The notes under the pieces were generated by a model, which saw nothing but the letters and a program-made list of their open reading frames with translations, made no database searches and had not been told where the DNA came from. DNA of 64,000 nucleotides, from positions 19,618-83,617 of the forward strand of contig CADASN010000014.1 of NCBI GenBank assembly GCA_902790635.1, given 5' to 3'. Numbering within the stretch: position 1 is the stretch's first letter; each line of letters opens with the position of its first letter. This stretch comes from an uncultured Bacteroidia bacterium (lineage in GTDB: Bacteria > Bacteroidota > Bacteroidia > Bacteroidales > UBA932). The translations under genes were made by a program, and so were the position numbers. Positions 1 to 8,536 of the stretch are shown here, piece by piece.

Positions 1-1
1 T

Positions 2-1450
2 GTTTCTGATATCGGACTCGTCGGACTCGCCGTCATGGGTGAGAACCTGGTCCTCAACATGGAAAGCAAAGGCTTCCACGTCAGCGTGTTCAACCGCACG
101 GTCGAGAAGGTCGACAAATTCATCAACGGCCGCGGCAAGGGTAAGAACTTCTACGGTGCCCACTCCCTCGAGGACCTGGTCGCTTCCCTGAAGACCCCGC
201 GCCGGGTCTTCCTGATGGTCAAGGCCGGCCAGCCGGTCGATGACTTCATCGACAAGCTGATCCCGCTCCTGGAGCCGGGTGACATCATCATCGACGGCGG
301 CAACTCCCATTTCCCGGATACGGCCCGCCGTACTGCCTATGTGGAGAGCAAGGGCCTGCTGTACATCGGTACCGGCGTGTCCGGCGGCGAAGAAGGCGCC
401 CTGAAGGGTCCCTCCATGATGCCCGGCGGCTCCCCGGCCGCATGGCCGCATGTCAAGCCCATTTTCCAGAGCATCTGCGCCAAGGTCGAGGACGGTTCCC
501 CGTGCTGCGACTGGGTGGGTGAGAACGGTGCCGGCCACTTCGTGAAGATGGTTCACAACGGCATCGAGTATGGTGACATCCAGCTCATTTGCGAGTGCTA
601 CCAGATCATGAAGGATATCCTCGGCATGACCAACGAAGAGATGCACCAGACCTTCGCCGAGTGGAACAAGGGCGACCTCGACAGCTACCTCGTGGAGATC
701 ACCCGCGACATCCTGGCCAAGAAGGACGAGGACGGCAAGTACGTGCTGGACTACATCCTCGATACCGCCGGCCAGAAGGGTACCGGCAAGTGGACGGCCA
801 TCGCTTCCCTGGACCAGGGCGTTCCCCTGACCCTCATCGGCGAATCCGTGTTCGCCCGCTGCCTGTCCGCCCAGAAGGAAGAGCGCGTCGCCGCCAGCAA
901 GGTGCTCGTCGGCCCGAAGCCGGCCAAGTTTACCGGTGACCGTGCCGCTTTCCTGGAGGATCTCCGCAAGGCCCTCTTCTCCGCCAAGGTCGTCTCCTAC
1001 GCCCAGGGCTACACGCTGATGCGTGCCGCGGCCAAGGAATACGGCTGGAACCTCAACTACGGCGGCATCGCCCTGATGTGGCGCGGCGGCTGCATCATCC
1101 GCAGCGTGTTCCTCGGCAAGATCAAGGAAGCCTTCGACAAGAATCCGGAACTGCCGAACCTCCTGCTTGACTCCTACTTCCAGGGCAAGCTCGCCGAGGC
1201 CCAGCAGAGCTGGCGCAACGTGATCGCCTGCGCAGTCATGAACGGTGTCCCGGCCCCGTGCCTCGCCGCTGCCCTCGAGTACTACGACGGCTATCGCTGT
1301 GACCGTCTGCCCGCCAACCTCCTGCAGGCCCAGCGCGACTACTTCGGCGCCCACACCTATGAGCGCACCGACAAGCCGCGCGGAGAGTTCTTCCATACCA
1401 ACTGGACCGGCCACGGCGGCGATACCGTTGCCGGTACGTACATCGCGTAA
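2..1450 (+). CDS. gnd: 6-phosphogluconate dehydrogenase, decarboxylating (5' end cut by window edge)
   Basis: Oxidative pentose phosphate pathway enzyme that converts 6-phosphogluconate to ribulose 5-phosphate, CO2 and NAD(P)H in the cytoplasm. The frame is open to the left edge and reads SDIGLVGLAVMGENL before the first internal ATG at 35. This is the family's N-terminal Rossmann motif, so the real start lies outside the window. Further family marks are IIDGGNSHFPDT, GTGVSGGEEGA and the C-terminal end with NWTGHGG. About 482 residues are visible, the usual length of the long bacterial form. A TTTTTCGG/CCGAAAAA hairpin at 1498-1522 lies in the 140-base gap to the next gene. The identification is firm; cofactor preference cannot be read from the sequence. 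Confidence 0.95.
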   Translation, partial: VSDIGLVGLAVMGENLVLNMESKGFHVSVFNRTVEKVDKFINGRGKGKNFYGAHSLEDLVASLKTPRRVFLMVKAGQPVDDFIDKLIPLLEPGDIIIDGGNSHFPDTARRTAYVESKGLLYIGTGVSGGEEGALKGPSMMPGGSPAAWPHVKPIFQSICAKVEDGSPCCDWVGENGAGHFVKMVHNGIEYGDIQLICECYQIMKDILGMTNEEMHQTFAEWNKGDLDSYLVEITRDILAKKDEDGKYVLDYILDTAGQKGTGKWTAIASLDQGVPLTLIGESVFARCLSAQKEERVAASKVLVGPKPAKFTGDRAAFLEDLRKALFSAKVVSYAQGYTLMRAAAKEYGWNLNYGGIALMWRGGCIIRSVFLGKIKEAFDKNPELPNLLLDSYFQGKLAEAQQSWRNVIACAVMNGVPAPCLAAALEYYDGYRCDRLPANLLQAQRDYFGAHTYERTDKPRGEFFHTNWTGHGGDTVAGTYIA

Positions 1451-1590
1451 TGATGGACGCCGCTGCGCGGTCTGTCAGACGGGCGGACGGATATTGTTTT
1501 TTCGGACAGGTTTGCCGAAAAACCAATTTCCGCTCCGCTTCGCTGCAGCGGCGTCAGATTTTAGATAACTACTAGTAAACCAATAACATT

Positions 1591-2736
1591 ATGTTAAAAA
1601 TCGGAAAATATTCCTTCGGTACCGGCGACCGTTTCGCCCACGAGGGAGTGAACCAGCTCAAGGCCCTCATCGAGGCCGAGAAGCTCTTCGGCGTGCACTT
1701 CGTGCCCGTCTGGAACAAATCCAACCGCGAGCATAATATCATCGGCACCGAACCGCTCAGCACCCGCCAGGAGGCTGATGCCGCCGTCAAGGCACTGGGC
1801 TACAAGGACCAGTATTTCGTAGATGCGGACCACATCAACCTGAACAACGTGGACCGTTTCATCGATGCTTCCGACTTCTTCACCATCGATGTCGCGGACT
1901 ATATCGGCCATTCCGGCACGATGGAGGAGCGTTTCCTCCCGGCCATCAAGGAGGCCGGCAAGATCTACCGCCACATCGCCGCCAAGAAAGGCGAGGGCAA
2001 CTTCGTGACCGAGGTTTCCATGGATGAGGTGGACGAGGCCCAGACCCCCGAGGAGCTTCGCTATATCCTGAAGGAGATTGCCAAGGAGCAGATTCCCGTC
2101 CAGACCATCGCCCCGAAGTTCACGGGACGTTTCAACAAGGGTGTGGACTACCGCGGTGACCTGGCCCGCTTCGAGAAGGAGTTCGAGCAGGACCTGCTCG
2201 TCATCGACGAGGCGGTCAAGGAGTATGGCCTGCCTGATAACCTCAAGCTCTCCATCCACTCCGGTTCCGACAAGTTCAGCATTTACCCGATCATGGGCCG
2301 CCTGATCCGCAAGTACGACAAGGGCATCCACATCAAGACCGCCGGCACTACCTGGCTTGAGGAGAACATCGGTCTCGCACTGGCCGCTCCCGAGGGGCTC
2401 GCGCTCGCGAAGAAGATCTATGTGAACGCCCTGGGCCGCATGGACGAACTGACCGTTCCGTACGCTACCGTCATCGACGTCGACAAGACGGCCCTCCCGT
2501 CCCCCGAAGAGGTGGAGAAGTGGGATGCCGAGACCTACGCCAAGACCATGCGTCACAACCAGGCCGAGCCGCTCTACAACCCGAACTTCCGCCAGCTCAT
2601 CCACGTCAGCTTCAAGATCGCTGCCGAGCTCAAGGACGAGTTCCTGCCGGCGCTCGAGAAGTACACCGATGTCATCGGCGACCAGATTACCGAGAACCTT
2701 TGCGAAAGACATATCAAGAGGCTTTTTGCTGAGTAA
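1591..2736 (+). CDS. uxaE: tagaturonate/fructuronate epimerase family protein (UxaE)
   Basis: Probable C4 epimerase that interconverts D-tagaturonate and D-fructuronate, linking galacturonate to glucuronate breakdown. The protein of 381 residues shows marks I associate with the UxaE family: SFGTGDRFAHEG near the N-terminus, VPVWNKSNREHNIIGTEP, VDADHINL, and IHSGSDKFSIYPIMGR in the second half with His and Asp as likely metal or substrate ligands. It starts at the ATG at 1591. Only 3 bases separate it from the next gene, a fructuronate reductase/mannitol dehydrogenase relative, which would use its product. That neighbour supports the assignment. The alternative is an unassigned sugar-acid isomerase of the same family. 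Confidence 0.8.
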   Translation: MLKIGKYSFGTGDRFAHEGVNQLKALIEAEKLFGVHFVPVWNKSNREHNIIGTEPLSTRQEADAAVKALGYKDQYFVDADHINLNNVDRFIDASDFFTIDVADYIGHSGTMEERFLPAIKEAGKIYRHIAAKKGEGNFVTEVSMDEVDEAQTPEELRYILKEIAKEQIPVQTIAPKFTGRFNKGVDYRGDLARFEKEFEQDLLVIDEAVKEYGLPDNLKLSIHSGSDKFSIYPIMGRLIRKYDKGIHIKTAGTTWLEENIGLALAAPEGLALAKKIYVNALGRMDELTVPYATVIDVDKTALPSPEEVEKWDAETYAKTMRHNQAEPLYNPNFRQLIHVSFKIAAELKDEFLPALEKYTDVIGDQITENLCERHIKRLFAE

Positions 2737-2739
2737 CAG

Positions 2740-4326
2740 ATGAAACTGACTGATATTCTTTCCAAGGGTTTCAACCCTGCGGAGTGGGAGCAGAAAGGCT
2801 ACCAGCTCCCCAAGTTTGATATCGCTGCGGTTCGGGAGAAGACCCGCAAGGAACCCACCTGGGTACACTTCGGCGGTGGCAATATCTTCCGTGCTTTCCC
2901 TGCGGCCATGCTCAACGATGCGCTGAACACCGGCCAGTATGACCGGGGCGTCATCGTCGCCGAGACCTTCGATTTCGAAGTGGTGGACAAAGCCTATGCG
3001 CCCTACGACAACCTTTCCCTCTCCGTCAGCCTCCAGTCTACGGGTACGGTCGAGAAGAAGGTCATCGCCAGTGTCACGGAGGCCCTGAAGGCCGACTACC
3101 AGTTTGAGGACTGGCAGCGTCTCGTGGACATCTTCCGCGCACCTTCGCTGCAGATGATCTCCTTCACCATCACCGAGAAAGGTTATGGATACAACGAAGC
3201 CGACCTCGCGCGTGGCCTGAAGCCCGTCTTCGCCCTGGGCAAAGTGACCGCCCTGCTTCGCGAGCGCTGGGAGGCGGGATGCCTGCCCCTGACGGTGCAG
3301 TCCATGGACAACTGCTCGCACAACGGCGACCGTGTCAAGGCCGGTGTCATGGCTTATGCCGAGCGCTGGGTGAAGGACGGCCTCGTGCCGCAGGCTTTCC
3401 TGGATTATCTCCAGAACGAGACCCTGATCACTTTCCCCTGGTCCATGATCGACAAGATCACCCCGCGTCCCCACGGAAAGGTCAAGGCGATGCTCGCCGA
3501 GGACGGATTCGAGGACAATGAATACATCGAGACCGAGAAGCACACCTTCACGGCTCCCTTCGTCAACGCCGAAGAGACGCAGTATCTGGTCATCGAGGAC
3601 AACTACACCAACGGCCGTCCGCCGCTGGATCTCGGCGGAGCCCTCTACACTACGCGTGAGACGGTGGACAAGGTCGAGACCATGAAGGTGACGACCTGCC
3701 TCAATCCGCTCCACACGGCCATGTCCATCTACGGCTGCATGCTGGGCTATACCCTGATCTCCGCGGAGATGGCGGATCCCGACATCCGTTCCTTCATCCA
3801 GAAGATCGGCTATATCGAGGCCATGCCCGTCGTGACGGATCCCGGCGTGTTGAATCCGTACGAGTTCATCGGCGCGGTGATCAACCGCCGCCTCCCGAAC
3901 CCCTTCATGCCCGACGCCCCGCAGCGTATCGCGATGGATACCTCCCAGAAGCTGGCCATCCGCTTCGGCGAGACCATCAAGAAGTACATCGCCCGCGGAC
4001 TGGACAAGGAGAACCTCCAGCTGATTCCGCTCGTGCTGGCCGGCTATGCCCGTTACCTGAAAGGAATCAAGGACGACGGCACCCCGTTCGATCCTTCTCC
4101 GGATCCTATGCTCGAAGAGCTGCAGGCCATCGTGGCTCCGCTCCAGATCGGCAAGCCCGACCAGGACTACAGCTGCCTGAAGGCCCTGTATACCCGCAAG
4201 GACGTCTTCGGCCTCGACCTCTATGAAGCAGGTCTTGGCGAGAAGATCGAAGGCATGGTGAAGGAACTCTTTGCCGGCACCGGCGCCGTCCGTGCTACCC
4301 TGCACAAATACGTGGACGCCCGCTAG
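2740..4326 (+). CDS. uxuB: mannitol dehydrogenase family protein, probable D-fructuronate reductase
   Basis: NAD-dependent polyol/uronate dehydrogenase of the long-chain mannitol dehydrogenase family (528 residues). The N-terminal Rossmann part carries VHFGGGNIFRAF. The C-terminal catalytic part carries KVTTCLNPLHTAMSIYGCMLGY, with the Lys-Asn-His arrangement of this family. It lies 3 bases after uxaE, so the likely job is reducing fructuronate to mannonate. Mannitol or tagaturonate as substrate cannot be excluded from sequence alone. A strong terminator follows directly. Confidence 0.82.
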   Translation: MKLTDILSKGFNPAEWEQKGYQLPKFDIAAVREKTRKEPTWVHFGGGNIFRAFPAAMLNDALNTGQYDRGVIVAETFDFEVVDKAYAPYDNLSLSVSLQSTGTVEKKVIASVTEALKADYQFEDWQRLVDIFRAPSLQMISFTITEKGYGYNEADLARGLKPVFALGKVTALLRERWEAGCLPLTVQSMDNCSHNGDRVKAGVMAYAERWVKDGLVPQAFLDYLQNETLITFPWSMIDKITPRPHGKVKAMLAEDGFEDNEYIETEKHTFTAPFVNAEETQYLVIEDNYTNGRPPLDLGGALYTTRETVDKVETMKVTTCLNPLHTAMSIYGCMLGYTLISAEMADPDIRSFIQKIGYIEAMPVVTDPGVLNPYEFIGAVINRRLPNPFMPDAPQRIAMDTSQKLAIRFGETIKKYIARGLDKENLQLIPLVLAGYARYLKGIKDDGTPFDPSPDPMLEELQAIVAPLQIGKPDQDYSCLKALYTRKDVFGLDLYEAGLGEKIEGMVKELFAGTGAVRATLHKYVDAR

Positions 4327-4345
4327 GCGGACATTCCTGAATGGA

Positions 4346-4373
4346 AAAGGCAGCCCGAGCGGCTGCCTTTTTT
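4346..4373 (+). terminator. intrinsic terminator after the uronate operon
   Basis: A 10-bp perfect stem (AAAGGCAGCC / GGCTGCCTTT) with a 5-base loop is followed by a T run. It lies 20 bases after the dehydrogenase stop. The A run on its 5' side means it can also end leftward transcription from fabD, so it is probably bidirectional between convergent genes. Confidence 0.9.
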
Positions 4374-4389
4374 ATTGTTTTGAAATCAT

Positions 4390-5274
4390 TTACAGAATTG
4401 TTACCTCCGCTCCTGCGGCCGTCGCGATCCGCTTCACCAAATTCTGCAGGACGGTGCCGGGGCCGATCTCCCGGAAATCCGTGGCGCCGTCCGCGAGCAT
4501 GTTCTTGACGGACTGGGTCCAGCGGACCGGAGATGTGAGCTGCTGCAGGAGGTTGTCCTTGATCCGCTCGGGATCCGTCTCCGGCAGGGCGGTGACGTTC
4601 TGGTAGATGGGGCAGCGGGGCGTGCGGACCGCGGTCTGGTCGATGGCTCTGGCCAGTGCCACACGGGCAGGCTCCATCAGCGGGCTGTGGAAGGCGCCGC
4701 TCACGCTGAGCGGCAGGGCGCGCTTCGCTCCCGCCTCCTTCATCGCCACGCAGGCACGGGCAACCGCTTCTTTTTCGCCGGAGATCACCACCTGGCCGTC
4801 ACAGTTGTAGTTGGCGGGGAGGACAATGCCTTCGATCCCCGCACAGATCTCCTCCACTTTCTCGTTCGGCATCGCGATGACGGCCGCCATCGTGCCGGGC
4901 ACCTGCTCGCAGCACTTCTGCATCTCGCTGGCGCGCACGGCGACGAGGCGCAGGGCGTCCTCGAAATCCACGGCACCCGCCGCCACGAGGGCGGAGAATT
5001 CGCCGAGAGAGTGGCCGCCGACCATGTCGGGGGCGGGGAGGTCTTCGGTGCAGAGGGCCGTAGCCACGGAATGCAGGAAGATGGCAGGCTGGGTCACGCG
5101 CGTGGCGCGCAGGTCGTCGTCGGAGCCATCGAACATGATGTCCGTGAGACGGAAACCGAGGATCTCGTTGGCTCGCTCCATCAGTTCACGGGCCTGGAGG
5201 CTGCTCTCGTACAGTTCTTTTCCCATTCCCGGGAACTGGGACCCCTGTCCGGGGAAGACGTATGCTCTTTTCAT
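4390..5274 (-). CDS. fabD: malonyl-CoA:ACP transacylase
   Basis: Loads malonate onto acyl carrier protein for type II fatty acid synthesis in the cytoplasm. The 294-residue protein begins with FPGQGSQFPGMGKEL. It has the nucleophile elbow GHSLGEFSA (Ser89) and the catalytic His in SGAFHSPLM (His196), the canonical arrangement. It starts at the ATG at 5274. A TAAATTTG -7 box at 5315-5322 on the minus strand gives a leader of about 35 bases. The gene is convergent with the uronate operon. Confidence 0.96.
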   Translation of the reverse strand: MKRAYVFPGQGSQFPGMGKELYESSLQARELMERANEILGFRLTDIMFDGSDDDLRATRVTQPAIFLHSVATALCTEDLPAPDMVGGHSLGEFSALVAAGAVDFEDALRLVAVRASEMQKCCEQVPGTMAAVIAMPNEKVEEICAGIEGIVLPANYNCDGQVVISGEKEAVARACVAMKEAGAKRALPLSVSGAFHSPLMEPARVALARAIDQTAVRTPRCPIYQNVTALPETDPERIKDNLLQQLTSPVRWTQSVKNMLADGATDFREIGPGTVLQNLVKRIATAAGAEVTIL

Positions 5275-5314
5275 AGGATGGTCTGTTTTTGAAAAATCGT
5301 TTCGTTTTGCAACG

Positions 5315-5322
5315 CAAATTTA
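5315..5322 (-). promoter_or_regulatory. -7 promoter box of fabD
   Basis: On the minus strand this reads TAAATTTG, a full match to the Bacteroidota -7 consensus TAnnTTTG. No TTTG is seen at the -33 position. It lies back to back with the tRNA-Arg -7 box. Confidence 0.55.
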
Positions 5323-5333
5323 CAAAAAAAGAG

Positions 5334-5341
5334 TATATTTG
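5334..5341 (+). promoter_or_regulatory. -7 promoter box of tRNA-Arg
   Basis: TATATTTG matches TAnnTTTG and lies 28 bases before the mature tRNA 5' end. A TTTG at 5306-5309 is 24 bases upstream, somewhat farther than the usual 19-21. Confidence 0.55.
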
Positions 5342-5369
5342 CATTCCCCAACGGCAGACCCGCGGGTAT

Positions 5370-5441
5370 GCCCCTGTAGTTTAATGGATAAAATTTCGGA
5401 TTCCGGTTCCGACGATAGGCGTTCGATTCGCCTCGGGGGTA
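5370..5441 (+). tRNA. tRNA-Arg (anticodon CCG)
   Basis: A complete 72-nt cloverleaf: acceptor GCCCCTG pairs with CGGGGGT with a G1-T72 wobble. The D stem is GTTT/AAAT, the anticodon stem TCGGA/TCCGA with loop TTCCGGT, and the T arm AGGCG-TTCGATT-CGCCT. The discriminator is A at 5441 and CCA is not encoded. The anticodon at 5403-5405 is CCG, reading the arginine codon CGG, which fits a GC-rich genome. Confidence 0.95.
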
Positions 5442-5477
5442 CGAGAAAGAGCCAACATTTCGTTGGCTCTTTCTCGT
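5441..5477 (+). terminator. 16-bp perfect hairpin at the 3' end of tRNA-Arg
   Basis: ACGAGAAAGAGCCAAC pairs perfectly with GTTGGCTCTTTCTCGT around a 5-base loop, beginning at the tRNA discriminator base. The core GAGCCAAC/GTTGGCTC followed by TTTCTCGT looks like a terminator. The stem is unusually long and includes the A- and T-rich flanks. It may end tRNA transcription or act as a processing signal. Confidence 0.6.
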
Positions 5478-5551
5478 ACCCGGCACCCTCGATTCAGCCG
5501 GGGAAGCATCCCCCACGGCCCCCTCGGTCAGCCTCCGGCCTCCGAAACGCT

Positions 5552-5649
5552 GCAGCCAGGGGCAAAACAGGCCCCCAGCGCCCCTGGCGGATGAAAAAAT
5601 GGGCTGCCAGGGGCAAAATGGCCCCTCAGCGCCCCGGGCGAGCGAAAAA
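5552..5649. repeat. two tandem copies of a ~50-base GC-rich hairpin unit
   Basis: Units at 5552-5598 and 5604-5649 share the order G-C-A/T-G-CCAGGGGCAAAA, then GGCCCC, then CAGCGCCCC, then GGCG and GAAAAA. In the first unit GCCAGGGGC can pair with GCCCCTGGC, and GGGGC with GCCCC inside. The second unit keeps most of the pairing. The function is unknown. Confidence 0.6.
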
Positions 5650-5742
5650 CAAATGTCCCCGTATCCTGACAGGGCGGATTGCCGTCCGGGCAAGCCGCGC
5701 GTTGACAGGACGCTGTTGGAATATTGTAAACAATTGATTAAA

Positions 5743-5770
5743 TTTGACTTTCGAAGTGTATTGTACCTTG
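5743..5770 (+). promoter_or_regulatory. possible promoter of the GH53 gene
   Basis: TTTG at 5743-5746 and TACCTTG at 5764-5770 are 17 bases apart. They resemble the TTTG/TAnnTTTG pair, but the spacing is short and the second box imperfect. They lie 23 bases before the start codon in the only AT-rich part of the gap. Confidence 0.35.
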
Positions 5771-5792
5771 AGATAAAATCACCCGACCTAAC

Positions 5793-6887
5793 ATGATGCG
5801 ATCGATCCACAAACTTTTTCTGGGCTGTCTGGCCCTCGTTATTTCTGCGTGTACGCAGACTGAACCTTTCTGGCTTGGGGCCGACATCAGCGGCTCCGAA
5901 GGGCAGCAGGCCCGGGGCGATTACTATTACGACGCGGAGGGCAACGGCCCGGTCGAGATCACGGCCCTGATGAAGCAGATGGGCCTCAATGCCGTCCGTT
6001 TCCGCGTCTGGGTGGAGCCCCGCCGCTGGGGCCGTCCCGGCCAGCCGGTGGACAGCACCGACAACCGCGGCCTCTGCAACAAGGAAGATGTCCTGCGCAG
6101 CTGTCAGCTGGCCAAGCAGTTGGGAATGGAGATCATGATAGACTTCCACTACAGCGATACCTGGGCTGATCCTGCACATCAGCCGATCCCGCGCTCCTGG
6201 CTGGGACATTCTTACGAGCAGATGAAGGAAGACCTCAAGGCCCATACCGTCGAGACCCTGCAGCTGCTCAAGGACAACGGTATCAAAGTCAAATGGGTAC
6301 AGGTGGGCAATGAGACCAGGAACGGCCTGCTTTGGAACAACGTCGGCGAGGAAGTGACCGAACACATGGGCCACAGCCGGCTGGATCCGGAGCAGTACGC
6401 CGGCTTCCTGGACGCCGGCTACGAGGCGGTCAAGAGCGTCTATCCCAAAGCCATCTGCATTGTCCATCTGGACAATGGCTACGATCAGGCCCTCTATGAC
6501 TGGAATCTCGGCATCCTCGAGAAGTATGGCACCCGTTATGACATGGTGGGCATGTCGCTCTATCCGTACTGGGCGGCGACCAACGGACTTACCGATGCTG
6601 ACAAGGTGATTGCCGACTGTGCGGCCAATATCCAGCACGTCTATGAGCGTTTCGGCAAAGAGTCCATGATCGTCGAGACGGGCGCCGAGGTCAATCTCGA
6701 GGATCCCGTCAAGATGGCCGAGAGCGTTCGCCAGATGCAGGAAATCGTGAAGATGGCCCGCAATGCCCCGCACAACCACGGCCTTTTCTACTGGAACCCC
6801 TGTTGCCGTCCCCGCGGCTACAGGCTGGGCGCCTTCGACATGGATGGCAAGCCGACCGGGATCATGGAAGCCTTTGTGGCAGAATAG
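5793..6887 (+). CDS. GH53 endo-beta-1,4-galactanase lipoprotein
   Basis: Predicted arabinogalactan endo-1,4-beta-galactanase of glycoside hydrolase family 53, anchored as a lipoprotein (signal peptide ending LVISAC, Cys20). It opens with the family signature GADISGSEGQQ and has NAVRFRVWVEP near residue 66. The two catalytic glutamates are in VQVGNETRN (acid/base, Glu174) and MIVETGAE (nucleophile, Glu295). The length of 364 residues is normal for a single-domain enzyme. It would cut pectic galactan side chains, which fits the uronate pair on the other side of fabD. There are no SusC/D genes beside it. Confidence 0.92.
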   Translation: MMRSIHKLFLGCLALVISACTQTEPFWLGADISGSEGQQARGDYYYDAEGNGPVEITALMKQMGLNAVRFRVWVEPRRWGRPGQPVDSTDNRGLCNKEDVLRSCQLAKQLGMEIMIDFHYSDTWADPAHQPIPRSWLGHSYEQMKEDLKAHTVETLQLLKDNGIKVKWVQVGNETRNGLLWNNVGEEVTEHMGHSRLDPEQYAGFLDAGYEAVKSVYPKAICIVHLDNGYDQALYDWNLGILEKYGTRYDMVGMSLYPYWAATNGLTDADKVIADCAANIQHVYERFGKESMIVETGAEVNLEDPVKMAESVRQMQEIVKMARNAPHNHGLFYWNPCCRPRGYRLGAFDMDGKPTGIMEAFVAE

Positions 6888-6920
6888 GCGGGGAACCGGA
6901 AAAACGGCTCCCCGTATATC

Positions 6921-7484
6921 CTATTTCAGCTGCAGACCGGCTTTGAAGGCATCTCCGACAACCTCGCCCAGGGCCACGCAGGTGTGGTTGAACGGATCGA
7001 AGGTGATCGGGGAGAGTTTGGCAACATCGATATTGCCCTTTTCGTCCAGAATGCATTCGTCGGCACTCACGTTGACGATCTCGCCCCGGAGGATGCCCGT
7101 CTGCTCATCGTAGGAAGTCAATTTGCACTCCAGTGCCAGCGGCAGTTCCCGGATCAGCGGGGCGTCCACGAAAGCGGACCTTTCCACGTGCCAACCTGCC
7201 CGGGCAACCTTGTCGGGCACCTGGTTGCCGGATACCACACCCACATAGTCGCAGGCGACCAGCTGGTCTTTCGTGCCCATGCTGACGGTGAAGGCCCCGC
7301 GTTTGCGGAGGTCCTGCACGGTCTTGTGTCCCTTGCTGAGGTCCATCGAGATCTCTTTAAAGTCAGAAATCCCGCCCCATGCGGCATTCATGGCTGACGG
7401 GACATCATTCTCGCCATAGGCGGCGATAATGAAAACGGGTTGGGGGAAACAAAGCGGCTTCGCGCCAAAATCTTTTCTTGCCAT
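6921..7484 (-). CDS. flavin reductase-like (FMN-binding split-barrel) protein
   Basis: A protein of 187 residues of the flavin reductase-like family, with QPVFIIAAYGENDVPSAMNAAWGG followed by the split-barrel pattern and GRGEIV-like strands (GILRGEIVNVSADE). Such proteins bind FMN and reduce flavins or act as small oxidoreductases; the substrate is not evident. I chose the ATG at 7484 (MARKDFGAKP). A longer frame to 7532 would overlap the upstream alaX gene. It is the last gene of a four-gene leftward run, 23 bases after alaX. Confidence 0.8.
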   Translation of the reverse strand: MARKDFGAKPLCFPQPVFIIAAYGENDVPSAMNAAWGGISDFKEISMDLSKGHKTVQDLRKRGAFTVSMGTKDQLVACDYVGVVSGNQVPDKVARAGWHVERSAFVDAPLIRELPLALECKLTSYDEQTGILRGEIVNVSADECILDEKGNIDVAKLSPITFDPFNHTCVALGEVVGDAFKAGLQLK

Positions 7485-7507
7485 ATTATCAAGGATTTGT
7501 CGTACGA

Positions 7508-7975
7508 TTACGGTTGAGGACTTACTTTCCAACGCACCCGCCAGCGGCCGTCCTCGAAGTCGTGGCTGAGGATTTTGAAGACGCCGATCCCGGAGGTGTT
7601 CCGGACATGCGCGCCGATGCAGGCGCAGGCATCGTAGTCGCCTACGCGCACGATCCGCAGGGTATCCGAGACATCGTCCGGCAGCTTGCTGAGGTCCACG
7701 ATGGAGGCGGCTTCTGCCCGGGGGACAAACTCAATGGTGACATCCAGGTCCCTGGCAATCACTTCGTTGACAGTCCGCTCGATCTCTGCGACCTGCTCAT
7801 CGGTCGGGCAGGAATCCAGCTGGTAGTCGCATTTGGATTTTTTCTTCTCGATATGGGCGTTGCGTGAGCGCGGACAGCCGAACATGCGGACCATCGTCGC
7901 GTTCAGGATGTGCTCCGCCGTGTGCATCGGCGGATACTCTTCTTTGTTGTGGCTGTTGAGGACCGGTTCTTCCAT
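7508..7975 (-). CDS. alaX: alanyl-tRNA editing protein, AlaX type
   Basis: A freestanding relative of the editing domain of alanyl- and threonyl-tRNA synthetases (155 residues), expected to hydrolyse mischarged Ser- or Gly-tRNA(Ala). The zinc ligands are visible: HTAEH (His18, His22) and CIGAH (Cys119, His123), the HxxxH...CxxxH signature. The protein is short and lacks the N-terminal glycine-rich barrel of the larger AlaX forms. It lies 18 bases after the gene for the small secreted protein. Confidence 0.88.
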   Translation of the reverse strand: MEEPVLNSHNKEEYPPMHTAEHILNATMVRMFGCPRSRNAHIEKKKSKCDYQLDSCPTDEQVAEIERTVNEVIARDLDVTIEFVPRAEAASIVDLSKLPDDVSDTLRIVRVGDYDACACIGAHVRNTSGIGVFKILSHDFEDGRWRVRWKVSPQP

Positions 7976-7993
7976 GTGGATTGTCAGTCTGGT

Positions 7994-8536
7994 TTACGGT
8001 TCGTCAGGGTGGATTCTCCGGTAGAACTTCACGCCGTTGACCATGGATCCCAGTTCGTTGTTGGCAATATAGGTGGCGCGGACATAGCCCTGGCGTTTCA
8101 CGCTGAATTCGACGTTGCGTGTGAAGATGAAGCGGCGGGCGGTGAGATAGACCGGCTCCTCTTCTGCCGTAGCGGGATTGGCCAGGGCCAGGCAGCCCGT
8201 AGCTTCCAGGGTGGTGCCGTCCGGCTCTTTGGCGACGGCCCGGAATTCTTCCAGTTTGGCCTGGGCCTCTTCCAACGTGTCTCCCAGCGGGAGGAAGAGC
8301 TGGAAGAGCGGATCGAGATGCAGCTGCACGAAGTCGTCGCCGATACCCAGCGTACCGACACAAAGGTAGTAGTGGTGCTGGTCTGCTTCGGGCATATCGA
8401 AGACGGAAATGGTCTTCTCGCCGTCATTGATTTCTAGTTCAGTGATCTCCAGCATCTGTTTCAGGAGCGGGTTCTCCTGGGCAGAGGCAGCAACGGTCCA
8501 GACCAGGAGGGTAAGGAGACAGAGTATCTTTTTCAT
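7994..8536 (-). CDS. secreted protein of unknown function
   Basis: 180 residues with a clear signal peptide (MKKILCLLTLLVWTVAASAQ, cleavage after AQ), so probably periplasmic or surface exposed. I do not recognise the domain. The mature part looks beta-rich, with a possible all-beta end (FIFTRNVEFSVKRQGYVRATYI). Its start codon overlaps the stop of the EamA permease by 4 bases, so the two are translationally coupled. Confidence 0.7.
   Translation of the reverse strand: MKKILCLLTLLVWTVAASAQENPLLKQMLEITELEINDGEKTISVFDMPEADQHHYYLCVGTLGIGDDFVQLHLDPLFQLFLPLGDTLEEAQAKLEEFRAVAKEPDGTTLEATGCLALANPATAEEEPVYLTARRFIFTRNVEFSVKRQGYVRATYIANNELGSMVNGVKFYRRIHPDEP

Larger units (their letters stand above)
5478..5792. 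other. gene-free GC-rich region between tRNA-Arg and the galactanase gene
   Basis: About 315 bases without a credible gene. The left two thirds are very GC-rich and contain the tandem hairpin repeat annotated separately. The last 90 bases turn AT-rich and hold the likely promoter of the GH53 gene. Open frames here on both strands lack start context and family resemblance. Confidence 0.6.

Noticed and set aside
1594-4305. 903-codon open frame on the minus strand
   Set aside because: It is the antisense of uxaE and the dehydrogenase gene, both with clear family motifs. Long antisense frames are common in GC-rich DNA, and it has no recognisable domain.
5370-5477. Integrated element at tRNA-Arg
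   Set aside because: No integrase and no repeated tRNA 3' end is visible in the window.
5271-6779. 502-codon minus-strand frame over the GH53 gene and tRNA region
   Set aside because: Antisense of GH53 and runs through the tRNA gene; no family resemblance.
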